Positions 20,470 through 29,909 of a stretch of DNA of 64,000 nucleotides are shown in pieces. The stretch spans positions 2,232,001 to 2,296,000 of the forward strand of contig OZ345361.1 in NCBI GenBank assembly GCA_977006965.1. The letters are read 5' to 3'. Under the pieces are notes generated by a model. That model did no database searches, was not told where the DNA came from, and worked only from the letters and a program-made list of their open reading frames with translations. This DNA comes from Phymatolithon calcareum (lineage: Eukaryota; Rhodophyta; Florideophyceae; Hapalidiales). The stretch's first letter is position 1. Each line of letters begins with the position of its first letter. Position numbers and translations under genes: made by a program.

Positions 20470-22686
20470 AAAGCAGCCTGCCCGCGCCCTTCCGGATTGC
20501 TCGACATCACGGCGTTTGGAAAGCTTCGGCGCAGCCGCCGGCGCTCGAGACATTCAAACAGCGACCGTTCTTCTGCCGGATCGGTTACACGGCCTCCTTC
20601 GGCCGTTCTCGACTCACCGCTGGGTACTCCCCGCGGCTCCGTCACCATCGGGACCTCTGCCCCGCGCTCGTCCTTCCGTTCTGTGAAGGCGGTGTTCGAA
20701 GCTGCCGATCAGCAGGAAGCTCCATCGTCACCACCGGTTCCAATTCGAGAAGAAGCATTCGGACACGCCTTGCTCGTAGGTGATAATCGGGCAAACTCGG
20801 TCGAAGTCAGTAGAAGGCTCCCGTTTACAGAGATCCTGTCGAATCAGCAAACAAGCCCTGGTTCAAGACCTGCGCTCATTCCACTTTCAAAAGCTGCAAA
20901 GCCGCCCAGCAAAAAGCCAGATCCAGCCAAGTGCGATCCGAAGGACACTCGAGTGCTCAGTGACCGACTCAGGGAATTGAAGATTTTGGAGAGCAAGTAC
21001 TTGGCGCAGAATAACCCTGGTGTCGAGGAATCTGTGTCAGAAGTCGAAAAATCAGATTCAAGCGACGAGTCGTCTTCGAGCTCTGAGTCTGTTTCAACCG
21101 AAGAGTCTTATCCTTCCGAGACAGCCGAGACCGAGTCGGCAACTAGCGAGGAATCTGTTGAAAAGGAGTTTCCAATTGTCTTTGCTCCACCACCGTCTCC
21201 GGAAGTTCTGAGTGAAGTAGAGGAGCAACCAATTGAAGAAATTGTTGTGCAGAAGCCGAAGGAATCGCCGAAAGAATCGTTGGGTGAAGAGCCGAACGAA
21301 ATTGTCAACGAATCTGGTGAGTCGGTGAGTAACGATATGTCGCATACAGGAAGCCTCGACGAAGAAACGTTCTCAGTGGCAAACAGTTTCGACGAAATTG
21401 CGGACGAGGTCCGCGAGGAGGGCACGCAAGTTTTTGAAGACATTGACCAGTCTCTCGACAGCAACTCTCGCCAGTTTGAGCCATCAGCACGAAGCAGCGA
21501 TCATCTCATCTCGGACTTTAACCCCACGGAACCGACAGACTCGCAAAAGGGCACCTATCACGAATTGTCCACCACTTTTAAGCGTCCCGTCGTGCAAGAG
21601 CGGAAGCCGGAAACCATCACCAGCGCTTCTCAGATAACAAGTGAAGAAAGTACGCAGCCCACTGAATTTGCCGAGGCAACTGAAGCTACAGAAGAAACGG
21701 AAGAGACAGAGGATCAGGGAGAAATCGTGGAGAGCAGAGACTTGTCCGAAATGCCTCGCGCGGTGAATTATTCCACCATTGAGACAGAGTCTGAATTCAA
21801 GCTCGGCAAATCACCCTTCGCCGGATTGACCACTCCTTCCGGTCGTTACAAGTCGCAGCGTATGTCTGGCACGAATGTTGGCGACGCGATGATCTCAATC
21901 TGGGACAGGTTCTGGAGCGAGGATATGAAGAAAATCCTGCGCATTATTCGAAACCGGTTCAAGGAATTGCTGCCACACATTCGCCGTTTCCTCGCACACG
22001 TGGTGGCTTTCTGGGGCGGTGTGACCTATATCAGACGCGCGCTCACTGCGTTCCTGCGCATTCTGCAGAAGGACGCGCGTGTGCGAGAGCTGCTTGAACG
22101 TCTGGGATGGGCGTCGTCCACGACGTTGCGCGTGTTCATGTCACTGTGCGCGATGACGCTCCAGGCATCGCTCCAGTTTTACTTCCTCATGCGCGACCGC
22201 ATCATCCCGCAACTCCGCCGCATCATCCCCAAATGCTACTATAAGGTAATCGTGCAGTTGTTGCATGTGGCCGCGCATTCGCCGTGGGCCATTGCCCTGG
22301 GCCCCTTCAGCCTCACAGCTGCTATCGATGCGCATAAAATTCCGAGCCCGTACCTGCTACATCGCAAGTTTGGCGTGCCCGAGGAGGATAACACTTTTGC
22401 ATTCAGCCGTGGAGGGGACACTTATGACGAGTCGACATACCGCGAGGCAGACACGGAGACATATGCGGGCTCTGATGAGAGGGAGCGAAGTATATACCGC
22501 GAGCAAAGCTACTCGGCACACCGAGCACCCGACCATGAGTACCCGAACGAGTCGCAAGATTTGACTGTGAGCTACGGAGGCAAGGAAAATCACTACGGGT
22601 ACCCTCAACCGTTCCACGAGAGGGATCCTAACGTTGAGTACCATAACGAGGATGCTTCGAGTGTTGACTACAAGGATGAGTTTTAG
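20470..22686 (+). CDS. Unrecognised acidic Ser/Glu-rich protein with C-terminal hydrophobic helical region; start exon missing
   Basis: The frame is open from just after a TGA at 20467 to 22686 (about 738 codons). The first in-frame ATG is only at 21337, about 280 codons in, so an upstream exon must supply the start; a CAG at 20474-20476 is a possible acceptor. I do not recognise the family. Codons 1-430 are disordered and rich in Ser/Glu/Pro (SDSSDESSSSSESVSTEES and many S-x-x-E sites suited to acidophilic kinases). Codons about 460-630 are helical and partly amphipathic or hydrophobic, including LRVFMSLCAMTLQASLQFYF and VIVQLLHVAAHSPWAIALGP, so a membrane-associated part is possible. The tail is rich in Tyr, Glu and His. 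Sustained coding-type codon use over 2.2 kb supports a real gene. Confidence 0.7.
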   Translation, partial: KAACPRPSGLLDITAFGKLRRSRRRSRHSNSDRSSAGSVTRPPSAVLDSPLGTPRGSVTIGTSAPRSSFRSVKAVFEAADQQEAPSSPPVPIREEAFGHALLVGDNRANSVEVSRRLPFTEILSNQQTSPGSRPALIPLSKAAKPPSKKPDPAKCDPKDTRVLSDRLRELKILESKYLAQNNPGVEESVSEVEKSDSSDESSSSSESVSTEESYPSETAETESATSEESVEKEFPIVFAPPPSPEVLSEVEEQPIEEIVVQKPKESPKESLGEEPNEIVNESGESVSNDMSHTGSLDEETFSVANSFDEIADEVREEGTQVFEDIDQSLDSNSRQFEPSARSSDHLISDFNPTEPTDSQKGTYHELSTTFKRPVVQERKPETITSASQITSEESTQPTEFAEATEATEETEETEDQGEIVESRDLSEMPRAVNYSTIETESEFKLGKSPFAGLTTPSGRYKSQRMSGTNVGDAMISIWDRFWSEDMKKILRIIRNRFKELLPHIRRFLAHVVAFWGGVTYIRRALTAFLRILQKDARVRELLERLGWASSTTLRVFMSLCAMTLQASLQFYFLMRDRIIPQLRRIIPKCYYKVIVQLLHVAAHSPWAIALGPFSLTAAIDAHKIPSPYLLHRKFGVPEEDNTFAFSRGGDTYDESTYREADTETYAGSDERERSIYREQSYSAHRAPDHEYPNESQDLTVSYGGKENHYGYPQPFHERDPNVEYHNEDASSVDYKDEF

Positions 22687-23048
22687 ATGAGATGTAGAGT
22701 GACTTGTTCTACTAATACTGTATGTTATTTGCGCGCTTTGAGAGACTCTCGCTTCCCTGCGTTGCACTCCTCTTCGCGACATTGCTTCTACTTGTCACGG
22801 AGATGGGATCTATTTTTGGCTAATCATGATAAAACTACTCGATTTTCGTCCTTTGCTCTTATTCTTGCGCTGGGCATGGACCCACGCAATGCAGTTGAGT
22901 CGCGTGGCCGTGCCCTGTGCAATTGGTTGTGTCAACTCCTCGGTAATTCGAAAAATGCGTGAGATTGTTGGGACTTATGCTCCAGAAACAGAAGAAGGTA
23001 TTGAGAGAGAAGCCTACAAATAGTTTATGTTTGTGACTCTCATATCTA
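22687..23048. other. Convergent intergenic region, no gene seen
   Basis: 360 bp between two 3' ends; nothing recognisable. Confidence 0.5.
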
Positions 23049-24404
23049 TCAGCACTGCTTTGTCAGAGCTAGTTCTTGGTGCATCAGACCACAACAGTCA
23101 AGGTAGTATTCAAGGCCTTGTGCCAGTGCTTCGGCAGCACGACGAGCAACATCGGGACTTATAACCCCATAAGACACACGAATATAGTTGCGCATACCAA
23201 ACGCATGTCCTGGAGACACCAGTATCCCGGATTTTTCTACCAACACCTCAACAACATCGAGATGTCCTGCCGGTATGGTTGACGAAGATGTTCCAGGTAT
23301 TCCGATAGGCAAAAATAAATAGAACGCACCGCTGGGTTCTACGAAATACTGCTGCAGACGGGAAGCCTCGTAGAGAGGTCGAAGAACTTCAAGGAAGCAG
23401 TCTCTAACTTCTTTGGCTGCACCAACTCTTTGTGCAACACAGCCTGGCGTGCCTTTTGCATTCAGCTCTTCTCCAAGAGCGGCATGGGCAATGATATCAC
23501 TCAAGCGGCATGAGTGTGTTGGATTTGTATCCTGTGCTTTACGCATCTGCTCCGACAGTGACTGTGGATATAACACCGCTCCGACTCTCCATCCGGCGAG
23601 TCCATACACCTTAGACATCGTGTAAATTTTTATGATACCTTCCACGATTGGAGGTGAGTAGTGTGGATAGACATCACGGTCAAACACAAACTCTTTGTAC
23701 GCTTCATCGATGATGAGCCATATGCGATTTTCATGACAGAGCGCCACAATTTGATCAAGAAGCTGTTGTGGAATCACTGTCCCGGAAGGATTTCCGGGAT
23801 TTACCAACACGAGGGCTTTTGTCCGTCTCGTTATCCTGATTCTTATGTCTTCTAAAGTGGGAAGAAAAGTCTTGAAGTTACACGGGACAATGATGGGTTC
23901 CACTCCAGTCATGGTGAGGGCGTTGAGATGAGAAAAGTAGTAGGGAAGCACTAGCAGCACCTCGTCCCCCGTGTCGCAAAGGACCAGAACGATGTTCATA
24001 AAAGCTTGATTGGCTCCAGCTGTCACCATGAGCTCGAGTCCAAAGTCTTTGCTGTCACCAATCTCTGCTTTGCTCGCGTTTTCCCGTAGTGTTTTTTCAT
24101 CCCAATTCTTCAAAAGCGAGGCCATCCATCGCGTACGCAACGGACTCCAGCCCAGCACATCTCCGTATGATGAAATAGTTTTGACTGTGGCAGGGTCGCT
24201 CAGGGCGCTTTTAGCTGTCAACTCAGCTGCTTTAGACATCCCACAGAAAAACGCTCCAGGGGCTAAATTATAGACGATGCGTCGGTCACCATGGTATGTA
24301 TCGAGCAAGACATCAATCACTGCAGCATCGGTCTCACTTATTCGGAGCGAGGGCCCCCATTGCCCTGATTCCAACTCTCTTTCCTGCCGAGTTGCATTAA
24401 GCAT
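23049..24404 (-). CDS. Class I/II PLP-dependent aminotransferase
   Basis: 451 residues from ATG 24404, intronless and full length for the fold-type I family. Landmarks are ISSYGDVLGWSPLR near the N-terminus, VTAGANQAFMNIVLVLCDTGDEVLL, VNPGNPSGTV, IIDEAYKEFVF (Asp/Tyr for PLP), MSKVYGLAGWRVGA with the Schiff-base lysine K265, and YIRVSYG with the substrate-carboxylate Arg. It most resembles plant aromatic/methionine aminotransferases of the ISS1/VAS1 type and other kynurenine-aminotransferase-like enzymes; the amino donor cannot be assigned from sequence alone. No clear targeting peptide, so it is probably cytosolic. It is divergent from ELP5 across a 700-bp gap that contains a foldback repeat. 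Confidence 0.88.
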   Translation of the reverse strand: MLNATRQERELESGQWGPSLRISETDAAVIDVLLDTYHGDRRIVYNLAPGAFFCGMSKAAELTAKSALSDPATVKTISSYGDVLGWSPLRTRWMASLLKNWDEKTLRENASKAEIGDSKDFGLELMVTAGANQAFMNIVLVLCDTGDEVLLVLPYYFSHLNALTMTGVEPIIVPCNFKTFLPTLEDIRIRITRRTKALVLVNPGNPSGTVIPQQLLDQIVALCHENRIWLIIDEAYKEFVFDRDVYPHYSPPIVEGIIKIYTMSKVYGLAGWRVGAVLYPQSLSEQMRKAQDTNPTHSCRLSDIIAHAALGEELNAKGTPGCVAQRVGAAKEVRDCFLEVLRPLYEASRLQQYFVEPSGAFYLFLPIGIPGTSSSTIPAGHLDVVEVLVEKSGILVSPGHAFGMRNYIRVSYGVISPDVARRAAEALAQGLEYYLDCCGLMHQELALTKQC

Positions 24405-24552
24405 GAGAAAGTTGTGCCTCGAACAGCAATATACCCTTGCACTCCAAATAATACGCTAGTCGTCTGGACTTCAGCCTTGACTTCGGAGGTATGTCACAAA
24501 TACGCTTCCTTTGGCCCAGATCTCCCCCATATGAAATATTTTCAGGTGCATA

Positions 24553-24890
24553 CAGGGAATCACGATATAGTGCCAGGTTGAGTAGTGCCGTACTCCAAAT
24601 AGTGCTACCCTGTGCGACATGGAGCCATTTTTGTGCTACCTGAAGCGATTCTGTCTGGATACAACAAGAGATCCATTATTCGCGATCTTGCTGATTTGAC
24701 ATTAGCTCTTACCATTTTCACATTACGGCAAAACTGGACCGCGATCTATATTCATGCACTGAAGTTCTGTACTGTACTGTTCAGGTCAGTGCAACTCAGT
24801 GCGAAACTTTAAATACGTGCCTCCTCCAAATGTGCACATTTGGAGGTTTGTGTCAATCCAGGGTGGCACCATTATGATATCGTGATCCCC
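24553..24890. repeat. MITE-like inverted repeat in a divergent promoter region
   Basis: The left end CAGGGAATCACGATATAGTG (24553 on) is matched in inverse orientation by GGCACCATTATGATATCGTG and CCCC (about 24864-24890). Sub-terminal repeats of the type AGTGCTACCCTG / CAGGGTGGCACC occur inside. The CAGGG start and GTGCC content resemble hAT ends elsewhere in the window. No clear target duplication was found. It occupies about half of the 24405-25110 gap between the aminotransferase and ELP5. Confidence 0.45.
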
Positions 24891-25110
24891 GCCCCGTACG
24901 TACCGCTCAATTTTATTCAATTAAATATCCACAAGTGTTTTTCTATAGCATCGACAGAATGATCGACAACAGATCTGCTGTAACGGATCAAGGGAATAGA
25001 TGACATTCCCCTAGAACATACGGACAGAGACGCAAAAGAGAGTATCATCTGTGAGTCGTGACTGACCTAATGAATTCAAGTGCTCTCTTGGATCCTTAGC
25101 CCTTGGAAAG

Positions 25111-26070
25111 ATGCAAACTTCAAGAAGCGGGCGCCTGCTGTCCGGTGGCACAAATGTTGAGCTTGTCCTTTTCGAATCCCCGTTCGACAATGCTCTGGAT
25201 GATGGTGTAACAACGGCACTCATCTCGCACCTGGTATCACAATGCTCGCCTTCCCGTACCACTTTGATCGCCTCTTCTGATGTCATCTCTGATTATGTCC
25301 AAGTTCCTGATGTGTTCCACAAGATTTTGCCATTCGCTGGCGAAGACAGCGTTTCGTTATGGGAACAAATTCGTGCTCGCAACCCGGACGCAGGAGTCCA
25401 CCTTGTTGTAGTCGACGCCCTGTACTCATTCGTGTCACTTCTATCCCTTGCGGGTCTCGTCCGTCTGTTGCATGCTGCGCGCGAAGCCGCAGTATCTTCG
25501 AACTCCCGGCTGGTATTCGCAACAGTAATGCACTGTAGCGATTTCAGTGAGGCGCAGGTGCATTCGATCAAGACTCTTGCTACAAGTGTTGTGCATGTAG
25601 CACAGCGATCGTCGAAAAATGTGAAAAACCAGACTGCGGGCACAGAGTTCGAAGTATGGGATCAGGTTGTGTTGCGAATCGGGAGACGCAAGCAGTCCGG
25701 CAGGGTGAACGTTGATGTTGTGATTGGATATTTTGATGCGGAAAAGAATGTCCTCACCGATGTCGCGGTACAGTCGGTAGAGGAAAAAACTCGTACTCTG
25801 GACGGAGAAGACGTACTTGAAATGAAGCTCAACTTACCGTTCAAGGTTTCACTTTCAAAAAGCGAACGCGCATGCAGGTCTGCCGTCGCCTTGCCGTACG
25901 TCCATCGTAATGTTGCAGTTGCAGACTCTGCGCTTGAGTTGCACCCAAAATTACTGCAGGTTGTCAGCAAAGGCGAGACTCGGGATAGTTTCTCCGACGG
26001 AAGCAGTCCATCTGACGAAGAAGCTATTTTCGATGAAGATGGCGAAGAATTATTTTCAGAAGACGTTTGA
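25111..26070 (+). CDS. ELP5: Elongator complex subunit 5 (ELP5/IKI1-like)
   Basis: 319 residues, intronless, starting at ATG 25111. The first 200 residues have the RecA-like alternation of strands and helices found in the Elp4-Elp5-Elp6 subcomplex (VELVLFESPFDN, then GVHLVVVDALYSFVSLLSL and SRLVFATVMHCSDFSE), without a Walker ATP-binding motif. The C-terminus has the ELP5 signature LNLPFKVSLSKSERACRSAV followed by ALPY, then a strongly acidic tail (SPSDEEAIFDEDGEELFSED). ELP5 helps form the ring that releases tRNA from Elongator during wobble-uridine modification in the cytosol. It is convergent with the PHD-finger gene, 153 bp apart. Confidence 0.85.
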   Translation: MQTSRSGRLLSGGTNVELVLFESPFDNALDDGVTTALISHLVSQCSPSRTTLIASSDVISDYVQVPDVFHKILPFAGEDSVSLWEQIRARNPDAGVHLVVVDALYSFVSLLSLAGLVRLLHAAREAAVSSNSRLVFATVMHCSDFSEAQVHSIKTLATSVVHVAQRSSKNVKNQTAGTEFEVWDQVVLRIGRRKQSGRVNVDVVIGYFDAEKNVLTDVAVQSVEEKTRTLDGEDVLEMKLNLPFKVSLSKSERACRSAVALPYVHRNVAVADSALELHPKLLQVVSKGETRDSFSDGSSPSDEEAIFDEDGEELFSEDV

Positions 26071-26223
26071 CATTTTTCTGTAGTACAGTATGTGTACTTG
26101 CTGAGCTTCTTTCGTAGCACATGGGGGTAAGGGACTTGGTTTTTTACGAAGTACTACGATCTCCGTTTTTATTGTCTGCTTTCCAGCACTACAGTGAACC
26201 AAGCATATGACACATTGGCATGC

Positions 26224-28398
26224 CTACTTGAGACTGAGCAATTTAGTTACAGAGTTCTGATGCACTGACCTTGGTAGGACTCCAGCTCGAAGTAGCTCGA
26301 CATTCTGCCACATCATGCGCTTGTCTTCTTCAGAGAGTTGCCAGTACTGCTGTTTCGGTCTTGGATTATTACGCAAATTCAACAAAAGTCGTGCGCTTGG
26401 AATAGAACGACTCAGCAGAAAGTCAAAAAGCGGAAAAACGAGAGGTGGTACGATTAGCCTTTTGTTCAAGTCAGTACTGATAGGGAACGGCTTTCCGGAT
26501 GGGGGCTTTCCGTCGGCCACCGTCTCAGTACATTGCATGCACACAAACTGAGCCCTACTTGTCAATGCGTCCACGTTCAACTGATCTAGATCATTGCGGC
26601 CAAGCCCGGTGCACCAAAGATGTGAATAACGTGCGCAAAGGGTACATCGCAAAATTTTCCCCGGCTTGTCGACCTCGCTCTTCGGGTCACAGGTACACGA
26701 AAAGAATCGAGCGGAGGAAGGGGAGTGCTGTGTAACTTTGTAATCATCGAAAATGCTTGAGCTAAAGCTGCAATTTTTCAGCATTTCGTCGTACGCTCTG
26801 AAGTCCTTTTCAACGCACTTGTCAATTTCGCGGGCGAGTGAGATTGCAGGCAACCCGGCATCTCGTCGTGGCTGACTCTTGCGGCGCCCGGTGCCCCTCC
26901 TTGGCACCACTGGCGGAATTGCAGGTAAAATTGGTGTCGACGGCATGGCTCGACGTTTAGGTTTACTGCCTTCAACTCTGCGCGAAGTACTGCCAGACAC
27001 AAGGTCAATGACTTCTGACTGTGCTTGCGGCCTCGGTTTTTTGCGACCTGCAATTATCTTTCCCTTATTTGTCCTGAGCGATGGAGGTCGAACGCCAGAG
27101 GCAACAACATCGCCCTTCATGGTCGACAAATGATGGACTTTTGGCCTCTTCGAAGTTGCGCTCGGTGGCAGGTCGACGGGTCGTTTGTTCCTCTTTTGCA
27201 TTTCCAACAGCGGCAAGTTCTCCAAAACGGCCTCGTCACTGCTGGTCAAGGTATCATCGTCACTGACCTCGCTGACCGTCTCGGACCTAGACGAAGAAGG
27301 GGGAGGCCTCTTCAAGGCAGACCTTGGAGAAGTGCGTTTCTTTGCGGCCTCTCGTCTTGCAGATTTCTCAGCTGGACTAAAGCCGGCGACGGTCATGTGT
27401 GATTGACGCCAAGTGTTCGGATGCCGGTTGGAAATGGCATCGTCTTCGTCGAATGGGAGGCGAACGCGAGTGCCTCCGCGCCTGTCGTTAACTCTGGGGA
27501 TGCGCATACTCGAAAGATCGGGGTGAATGCCAATATGTTCCTGCTCGAGCCTAACTCTTTCGGTGGGGGAAGGCGGAAGCTCGATTTCATCGTCCTCTTC
27601 AGCTTCGTAGCCTTCTTCTTCGACGTCATTTGAGACGTAGCCGCGTTCATCTCGGGGATTAGTGTACAGAGATTTGCGCCCAGGAGGACCTCTGTCGTCG
27701 TAACTGTGAGAAAATGTATTGCGACGTTCGTTAATGTCGGAATACCGCCGCTCTTTTCTTCCCGAGAAATTGTCGTATTGTTCTTCAAAATGCGAGCCGC
27801 CAAGATGGAATCCTGGATTCCGTGCATCCAAATACGATGAACGTCCACGTGCAAGCGGATACTCATCTGTCCCGCGCGAACGATGGACGTAGTCACCCGC
27901 GTACGGATCACCGAGAATTGATCCAGGTGGAGGTTGCACGATAGGGTGTTCAGCGTAAGGGTCCCTATGTTGGTCGACAGGAGGAGGGGGCTGCGGTTCG
28001 TCGTCAGATTTCGTCGGACTTCTTGGAGGGACGAAACCGTTTCCTCCAAACGCATGCGAGAAAGACGGTCGTGATGCAATTGCGAAGTTTACTTCGACAG
28101 CGTTGGCGAGAGAGTCGACATCGTGCAAGACATGCGCCTCGATTTTCTCGCCCTCATCGACGTCGATGGTAAGGTCGATGACCTCAGCGGCCGGTTCAGG
28201 CTTACTCTTAGGCCGGGCGCCAGGGCGGGGACGAACCTTATTGGGAGGGAGTTCGTGGCGCGTCGAATTTCCAGTGAAGCAAATGGCGATGTAGGTGTCA
28301 CCGATTTCTTTGACCTTGGCCGGGCGCCAACTACCGCCAGGGAAAATGGCTTCAACGAGGTCTCCCTCCGCCAAGGCGTCGGGTGCGGGTGTCGACAT
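26224..28398 (-). CDS. Tudor/Agenet-like and PHD-finger nuclear protein
   Basis: 724 residues from ATG 28398 (the frame extends eight codons upstream only to a GTG). Residues about 10-60 (EGDLVEAIFPGGSWRPAKVK, then EIGDTYIAICFTG) look like a Tudor/Agenet-type beta barrel. Residues 60-540 are disordered, rich in Pro/Arg/Ser/Asp, with basic runs such as KKRTSPRSALKRPPPSSSRS that suggest nuclear localisation. Residues about 575-635 form a PHD-type zinc finger: SCTCDP, LRCTLCARYSHLWCTGLG, FVCMQC (Cys-Cys, Cys-Cys, His-Cys, Cys-Cys). The combination points to a chromatin reader; which histone mark it reads cannot be said. It is not an identified orthologue of a named gene. A C-terminal helical block (EEDKRMMWQNVELLRAGVLP) follows. 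Confidence 0.75.
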   Translation of the reverse strand: MSTPAPDALAEGDLVEAIFPGGSWRPAKVKEIGDTYIAICFTGNSTRHELPPNKVRPRPGARPKSKPEPAAEVIDLTIDVDEGEKIEAHVLHDVDSLANAVEVNFAIASRPSFSHAFGGNGFVPPRSPTKSDDEPQPPPPVDQHRDPYAEHPIVQPPPGSILGDPYAGDYVHRSRGTDEYPLARGRSSYLDARNPGFHLGGSHFEEQYDNFSGRKERRYSDINERRNTFSHSYDDRGPPGRKSLYTNPRDERGYVSNDVEEEGYEAEEDDEIELPPSPTERVRLEQEHIGIHPDLSSMRIPRVNDRRGGTRVRLPFDEDDAISNRHPNTWRQSHMTVAGFSPAEKSARREAAKKRTSPRSALKRPPPSSSRSETVSEVSDDDTLTSSDEAVLENLPLLEMQKRNKRPVDLPPSATSKRPKVHHLSTMKGDVVASGVRPPSLRTNKGKIIAGRKKPRPQAQSEVIDLVSGSTSRRVEGSKPKRRAMPSTPILPAIPPVVPRRGTGRRKSQPRRDAGLPAISLAREIDKCVEKDFRAYDEMLKNCSFSSSIFDDYKVTQHSPSSARFFSCTCDPKSEVDKPGKILRCTLCARYSHLWCTGLGRNDLDQLNVDALTSRAQFVCMQCTETVADGKPPSGKPFPISTDLNKRLIVPPLVFPLFDFLLSRSIPSARLLLNLRNNPRPKQQYWQLSEEDKRMMWQNVELLRAGVLPRSVHQNSVTKLLSLK

Positions 28399-28749
28399 GG
28401 ACCCGCCAGTGGTGGGGGTCACTGTACCATGTGAAGCATGCCAATCTTCGCTTGGCGGTTACGTCGGCAGAGGTCAGGGTGGTTGTGGCGCCGCGGGGTA
28501 TGTTGAAGATTGAGGCTGAAGGATTGCAAACCTTTGATCCATCCACAATATTTTGAAAAAAGTAACATGTTTTAGATTTTTGTTCAAAATTTCTGCTCCC
28601 ATACAGCACTGATACACGGGGGCTGTAGTACGAATGATTATTTGGCAATATTTCAATTATTGATGTCGTGACCACGTCACTCATCAACTATAAAATTTTT
28701 AGTACATCTAGTCCCTATGTCCGCGCCATCAGATTACAGAATTAGGGAA

Positions 28750-28804
28750 TTTGGGCCTTTGGTTGATCAATAATTATAAATAATTTATTATCAAAAGGCC
28801 CAAA
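28750..28804. repeat. Imperfect hairpin 1 of a four-hairpin cluster
   Basis: TTTGGGCCTTT (28750-28760) is repeated inversely as AAAGGCCCAAA (28794-28804) around an AT-rich centre that itself pairs partly (TTGATCAATAATTAT / ATAATTTATTATCAA). Confidence 0.7.
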
Positions 28805-28899
28805 GTGTAAGCAAGGGCAAAACCTGCAAAATAAATTGACAATATTAGTTTAAATTGCTGTAGTTTGTCAGAAAAGATATTATTTTTTATTATTTCAAC

Positions 28900-28950
28900 T
28901 TTCTTTCTTTCTTTCTTTATTGTGGAAAGCTCGCTCACGCAGATTTCAAA
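28900..28950 (-). mobile_element. LINE 3'-end fragment 1 (heavily 5'-truncated)
   Basis: The segment (CTTT)n-ATTG-G-GGAAAGCTCGCTCACGCAGAT matches the 3' terminus of the LINE copies at 36.9, 41.7 and 53.0 kb. On the minus strand it ends in a (AAAG)n tail. Only about 50 bp remain. Confidence 0.55.
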
Positions 28951-28971
28951 ATTCCAAACATAAAGTGCGTA

Positions 28972-29029
28972 GCAGCTCAAGTAACTCTACAGTGTTCAAT
29001 GTGTACACTGTAGAGTTTATCCGAGCTGC
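28972..29029. repeat. Hairpin 2 of the cluster
   Basis: Arms GCAGCTC...AACTCTACAGTGT and ACACTGTAGAGTT...GAGCTGC, with 20 exactly pairing positions per arm interrupted by a 4/5-nt internal bulge, and a 9-nt loop. Confidence 0.75.
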
Positions 29030-29035
29030 GACAAT

Positions 29036-29099
29036 ATAAATCAAGAAAAACCAAAAGAGCTGCTAGCACTTGCAGCTCTTATCGTTTTTCTTGATTTAT
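29036..29099. repeat. Hairpin 3 of the cluster
   Basis: Outer arms ATAAATCAAGAAAAAC (29036-29051) and GTTTTTCTTGATTTAT (29084-29099) pair perfectly. Inner arms AAGAGCTGC / GCAGCTCTT also pair around a short loop. Confidence 0.75.
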
Positions 29100-29169
29100 T
29101 CTGATTTTTAAGCAGCTACAGTAGGTGATTTTGAACGATAAAATAAGAATGCAATGTGCTAAATGTACA

Positions 29170-29229
29170 GTAGTTGATTATCAAGTCTTGGGCCCCTTCG
29201 AAGGGGCCCAAGACTTGATAATCAACTAC
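29170..29229. repeat. 60-bp perfect palindrome (hairpin 4 of the cluster)
   Basis: The 30-bp left arm, ending GGGCCCCTTC, is followed with no spacer by its exact reverse complement, beginning GAAGGGGCCC. The centre is between 29199 and 29200. Pairing breaks at 29169/29230. No target duplication flanks it. Confidence 0.9.
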
Positions 29230-29909
29230 CTTAAGAAGCTTCTTTTATATTTAGAGGAGATCTGCGACTTTACTTTTCACTGTAAGCAGGACGCATACGC
29301 CCAAGACGTTAGAGTCAGGTTCGTTATTTGGTTTCTGATTTCGATCGTTTCTAAAGAATAATCAAGATGGTTAAAAACCAGACTCACATGCCCTGGATAC
29401 CTACAGAGCAACGACTAGACAGAATGTGCGACTGATCTGAGACATGCTGACTGAGTGTCGGCATGCTCGACATGAACGGATAGACCGACATTCAGTCCTT
29501 GACTTTCACAGTGCGTTCATTTTTACGGTGTGCGAACAGACGAGCCCGACTTTCCTGACGTAACTCGTCTCCCGATGAAACGGAGCTTTTCGTCCTGTTT
29601 TTGAAGATAATCTGGCCCACAGCGTAGGCACAGGAGCTGCTCATAGTTCAAAAAGTAAGGATACCTTTACTGGCAAATCGTGTGTCAAAAATTGGTGTTA
29701 TCGCACATCTCTTTGGCCTCCAACTGTCGTTCATAACGCCTGACAAGAGTCATTAATCATCGTTGGTCCCACCGTCGTGATCTCCTAGTGCTCTCTAGTA
29801 GAAGTGCTGAGAATGCGGATATACATGCCAAGTCTTTAAAAACTGAAGCAATACTAAGCCAACATGATATGGCCCTTCTTTTCTACTCGGATATGGATTT
29901 TCGTCCCTG
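29230..29909. other. Intergenic, no gene seen
   Basis: Short frames only; presumably includes the 3' UTR of the ASCC3 gene. Confidence 0.45.

Noticed and set aside
24824-24846. Perfect palindrome CCTCCAAATGTG / CACATTGGAGG as an operator
   Set aside because: The arms differ by one inserted base, and it lies within the larger foldback repeat; no regulator can be named.
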